From the NCBI GenBank assembly GCA_049325415.1, contig JBMOLL010000147.1, positions 1 to 26,093 on the forward strand: a stretch of 26,093 nt of DNA. The letters are read 5' to 3'. The notes under the pieces were generated by a model. That model saw only the letters and a program-made list of their open reading frames with translations, was not told where the DNA came from and did no database searches. The position numbers and the translations under genes were made by a program. This document shows positions 24,441-26,093 of the stretch, piece after piece (within the stretch, counting starts at the first letter, position 1; every line of letters starts with the position of its first letter). This DNA is from JBMOLL01 sp049325415 (GTDB lineage: Bacteria; Bacteroidota; Bacteroidia; Bacteroidales; GCA-2748055).

Positions 24441-25706
24441 TTAAAGCAGTTCATTGAGGTTTACCAGATTGAACCTGTAAAAATAGCGATCCATAGCCGT
24501 TTCGATCTTCGAAAGGACGATCTCTTCGCCATTGATACCGTAATTTTCCACGTTATTCATCAGCCGGCTGCGGGCAGCGACTACCTCGGGGTTTTCCCAG
24601 ATGTATCTCGCACAGGTTTTTGTGAGCCAGAGCTGGCGTTCGGGGGAGTTGGCGGAGAAGTCGGTACTGCTTTCCCCTTTTGCAAGCCATTTCTCCCAGC
24701 GGTGAGAGGCAATGACCGACTCCCTGATCGTTTCCAGGATCCGCGATACACGGGCTACTTTCCCTTCGAGCTTCAGGTGCATCTCCACCCCGGCCAGTTC
24801 CATCAGTCCGTCGTACTCCCTCTCGGTGAATTCCGGTCCGACATTGGCGGCACCCATGCCGGAAAGCGGATAGGCTTCCGGGTTTTCCACATTGTCGGAA
24901 TAATGTCCTTTGATATAGCTGCCATAGGCAGCGGCAGCCAGAGTGAGTTCCCCGGCTACTTCCGGATCGAAGAAGGTGGTGTGCAGGTCGGTGCCCACCT
25001 TGCCTACGATGAAACAGGGCCAGACGTCTTCCAGTCCGCGCTCGGCCAGTCCTTTTTTCAGGAGGGTCAGGAAACGGTTGAAGACCTTCATATCAGCCAG
25101 ACCGCCGTGAACTTCCTCGGTTCCCACTTCATAGGAAACACGGGGGAGCTTTCTTTGTTTACGGTAATTTTCGGTATGTGCAATAAGCTCCAGGGTCCTT
25201 TCGGCCACCACGTCGATATCGATCACGCTTCCCGGGGCCAGACTGATGTCGACAGTGGGGTCGACATGGATCAGATCGTAGCCCGCGTCGAGCGCAGCCT
25301 CAAAGGAGGCTTTTACCTGGTTCATGGTTTTTTCCAGTGGCCATTTTTCCACCCTGTGGCTGTCCTTGAGCCAGGGACCGCCATGATCGACGGCCACGAT
25401 AACCGGCCCGGTGAAATTCAGCATCCGGCATTGTTCGCGGATGGTATCGACAAATTCTTTCTGGGTAAGACCGGTATAGCCCCCGTCGGTATCGACCTGG
25501 TTCAGGGTGGCGGCAAATTTTATAGGGGCATTGGCCCTTTTTGCAGCCCGGAGGGAGGCTTTTATCACGGCTGCGGAGTTCGGGCAGGCGGCAAAGATCG
25601 TTCGCGGGATGCCCGTTTCGCTTTTCAGTTCTGCCATGCGCTTCAGGATGTAATCCATCAGCGGAAGGCCCTGGTCTGCAGCTCGTTTTCGGAGTTCCTT
25701 GTTCAT
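24441..25706 (-). CDS. Tagatose-bisphosphate aldolase non-catalytic subunit (GatZ/KbaZ family)
   Basis: A 421-aa protein fitting the GatZ/KbaZ family in length and sequence: PRTIFAACPNSAAVIKASL near the N-terminus, the FAATLNQVDTDGGYTGLT segment, VDHGGPW (107-113), LIHVDPTVD, a YEVGTEEVHGG stretch and WPCFIVGKVGTDLHT in the barrel. These subunits resemble aldolases but lack the full zinc-site set and stabilise the partner GatY/KbaY for activity toward tagatose-1,6-bisphosphate. The partner is the aldolase encoded at 22636-23454. This gene is the main evidence that the pathway is tagatose- rather than fructose-based. It is 13 bases after the AgaS-type gene. Confidence 0.93.
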   Translation of the reverse strand: MNKELRKRAADQGLPLMDYILKRMAELKSETGIPRTIFAACPNSAAVIKASLRAAKRANAPIKFAATLNQVDTDGGYTGLTQKEFVDTIREQCRMLNFTGPVIVAVDHGGPWLKDSHRVEKWPLEKTMNQVKASFEAALDAGYDLIHVDPTVDISLAPGSVIDIDVVAERTLELIAHTENYRKQRKLPRVSYEVGTEEVHGGLADMKVFNRFLTLLKKGLAERGLEDVWPCFIVGKVGTDLHTTFFDPEVAGELTLAAAAYGSYIKGHYSDNVENPEAYPLSGMGAANVGPEFTEREYDGLMELAGVEMHLKLEGKVARVSRILETIRESVIASHRWEKWLAKGESSTDFSANSPERQLWLTKTCARYIWENPEVVAARSRLMNNVENYGINGEEIVLSKIETAMDRYFYRFNLVNLNELL

Positions 25707-25719
25707 CGGTGGCTCTTTG

Positions 25720-26093
25720 TTAATCGTAAATAATCACCCCTTCCACGACCCTCGAGATGGCTCCGCTTTTCGAAGGGGAGTCGGGCTGGAGACCCAGTTC
25801 CAGTGATTTGTAGAAACCCAGGATCTGTCCGATGAGGATGTAACAGACCGGCAGGAGGTCTTCCCGCAGTTTTTCGCTGCTGTCGGAAAGGAGGAGATGG
25901 GCATCGAGTGGTAATCCGGGGAGCTTTGATTCGGAGATCCCCAGCTGGAACAGGTTTTTCTTCCCGTGATCCATGCTCTTCACAAAATCCCTTTCATAAC
26001 GGTATACCTCCGGTTTATTGGAAAAATAGTAGACCATCAGGGTTGTTTCGTCCACCACCGAGCGGGGTCCGTGACGGAATCCCAGGAATGAAT
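25720..26093 (-). CDS. AgaS-like SIS-domain sugar isomerase/deaminase, C-terminal part
   Basis: The last 123 codons of a gene entering from the right edge. It begins inside SFLGFRHGPRSVVDETTLMV, which matches the GFRHGP active-region motif of AgaS-type SIS proteins, and ends in VEGVIIYD. SIS domains bind phosphosugars; AgaS converts galactosamine-6-phosphate to tagatose-6-phosphate with loss of ammonia, and close relatives isomerise other aminosugar phosphates. Immediate co-location with KbaZ, PfkB and KbaY genes supports the AgaS role. A frame starting at a GTG near 26058 would be internal to the gene and is not its true start. The catalytic N-terminal part is outside the window, so identity is likely but not certain. 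Confidence 0.85.
   Translation of the reverse strand, partial: SFLGFRHGPRSVVDETTLMVYYFSNKPEVYRYERDFVKSMDHGKKNLFQLGISESKLPGLPLDAHLLLSDSSEKLREDLLPVCYILIGQILGFYKSLELGLQPDSPSKSGAISRVVEGVIIYD

Noticed and set aside
24702..25733. Open plus-strand frame of about 343 codons over the KbaZ-type gene
   Set aside because: It mirrors a well-supported enzyme on the other strand and has a His/Gly/Phe-rich composition typical of antisense reading.

Overview
The window looks like a piece of a Bacteroidota chromosome, probably a Bacteroidales/Marinilabiliales-type environmental or gut-associated lineage. Signs are a SusC/SusD pair, a type IX secretion (T9SS) C-terminal sorting domain, lipoproteins with Bacteroidota-style lipoboxes, and AT-rich leaders with few Shine-Dalgarno sites. 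Every gene I can support lies on the minus strand, so transcription runs from high to low coordinates. No tRNA, rRNA, CRISPR array, transposase or integrase was recognised.

Right and central part (about 9.27-26.09 kb, GC-rich, roughly mid-50s % in hand-counted lines): a polysaccharide-utilisation locus joined to a sugar-phosphate catabolic operon. In transcription order it holds an AgaS-type SIS isomerase/deaminase (cut by the right edge), a GatZ/KbaZ-type tagatose-bisphosphate aldolase subunit, a PfkB sugar kinase, a class II GatY/KbaY-type aldolase, a secreted amidohydrolase and a GH36-type alpha-galactosidase lipoprotein. After a 136-bp regulatory gap come SusC, SusD, a PKD-domain lipoprotein in the SusE position, an EamA-type permease, a secreted polysaccharide-deacetylase-like protein and a DUF4874/DUF4832-Fn3-T9SS protein. 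Together they suggest capture of an alpha-galactosyl or N-acetylgalactosamine-containing glycan at the surface, trimming by GH36 and the two poorly described secreted enzymes, then catabolism through galactosamine-6-P/tagatose-6-P to tagatose-1,6-bisphosphate and triose phosphates.

Left part (1 to about 9.27 kb, AT-rich, roughly 35-43 % GC in hand-counted lines): two GT4 glycosyltransferases (one truncated by the left edge, one fused to a C-terminal helical-barrel-like domain), a 39-aa basic protein, a soluble sensor histidine kinase, a small cupin, a B12-binding radical SAM protein, an AraC-type regulator with an N-terminal CxxC module and a TTG start, an SPFH/stomatin protein and a 60-aa two-helix membrane protein. 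These look like unrelated accessory or stress-type genes with longer spacers, one of which (6629-7508) holds a possible gene remnant.

The best candidates for undescribed biology are the DUF4874/DUF4832 protein, which has the Glu pair expected of a retaining TIM-barrel glycosidase; its partner, the divergent deacetylase-like enzyme; and the idea that the whole locus consumes a galactosamine-type exopolysaccharide. The sharp composition change near 9.2 kb and paired dyads before susC are also worth a look.
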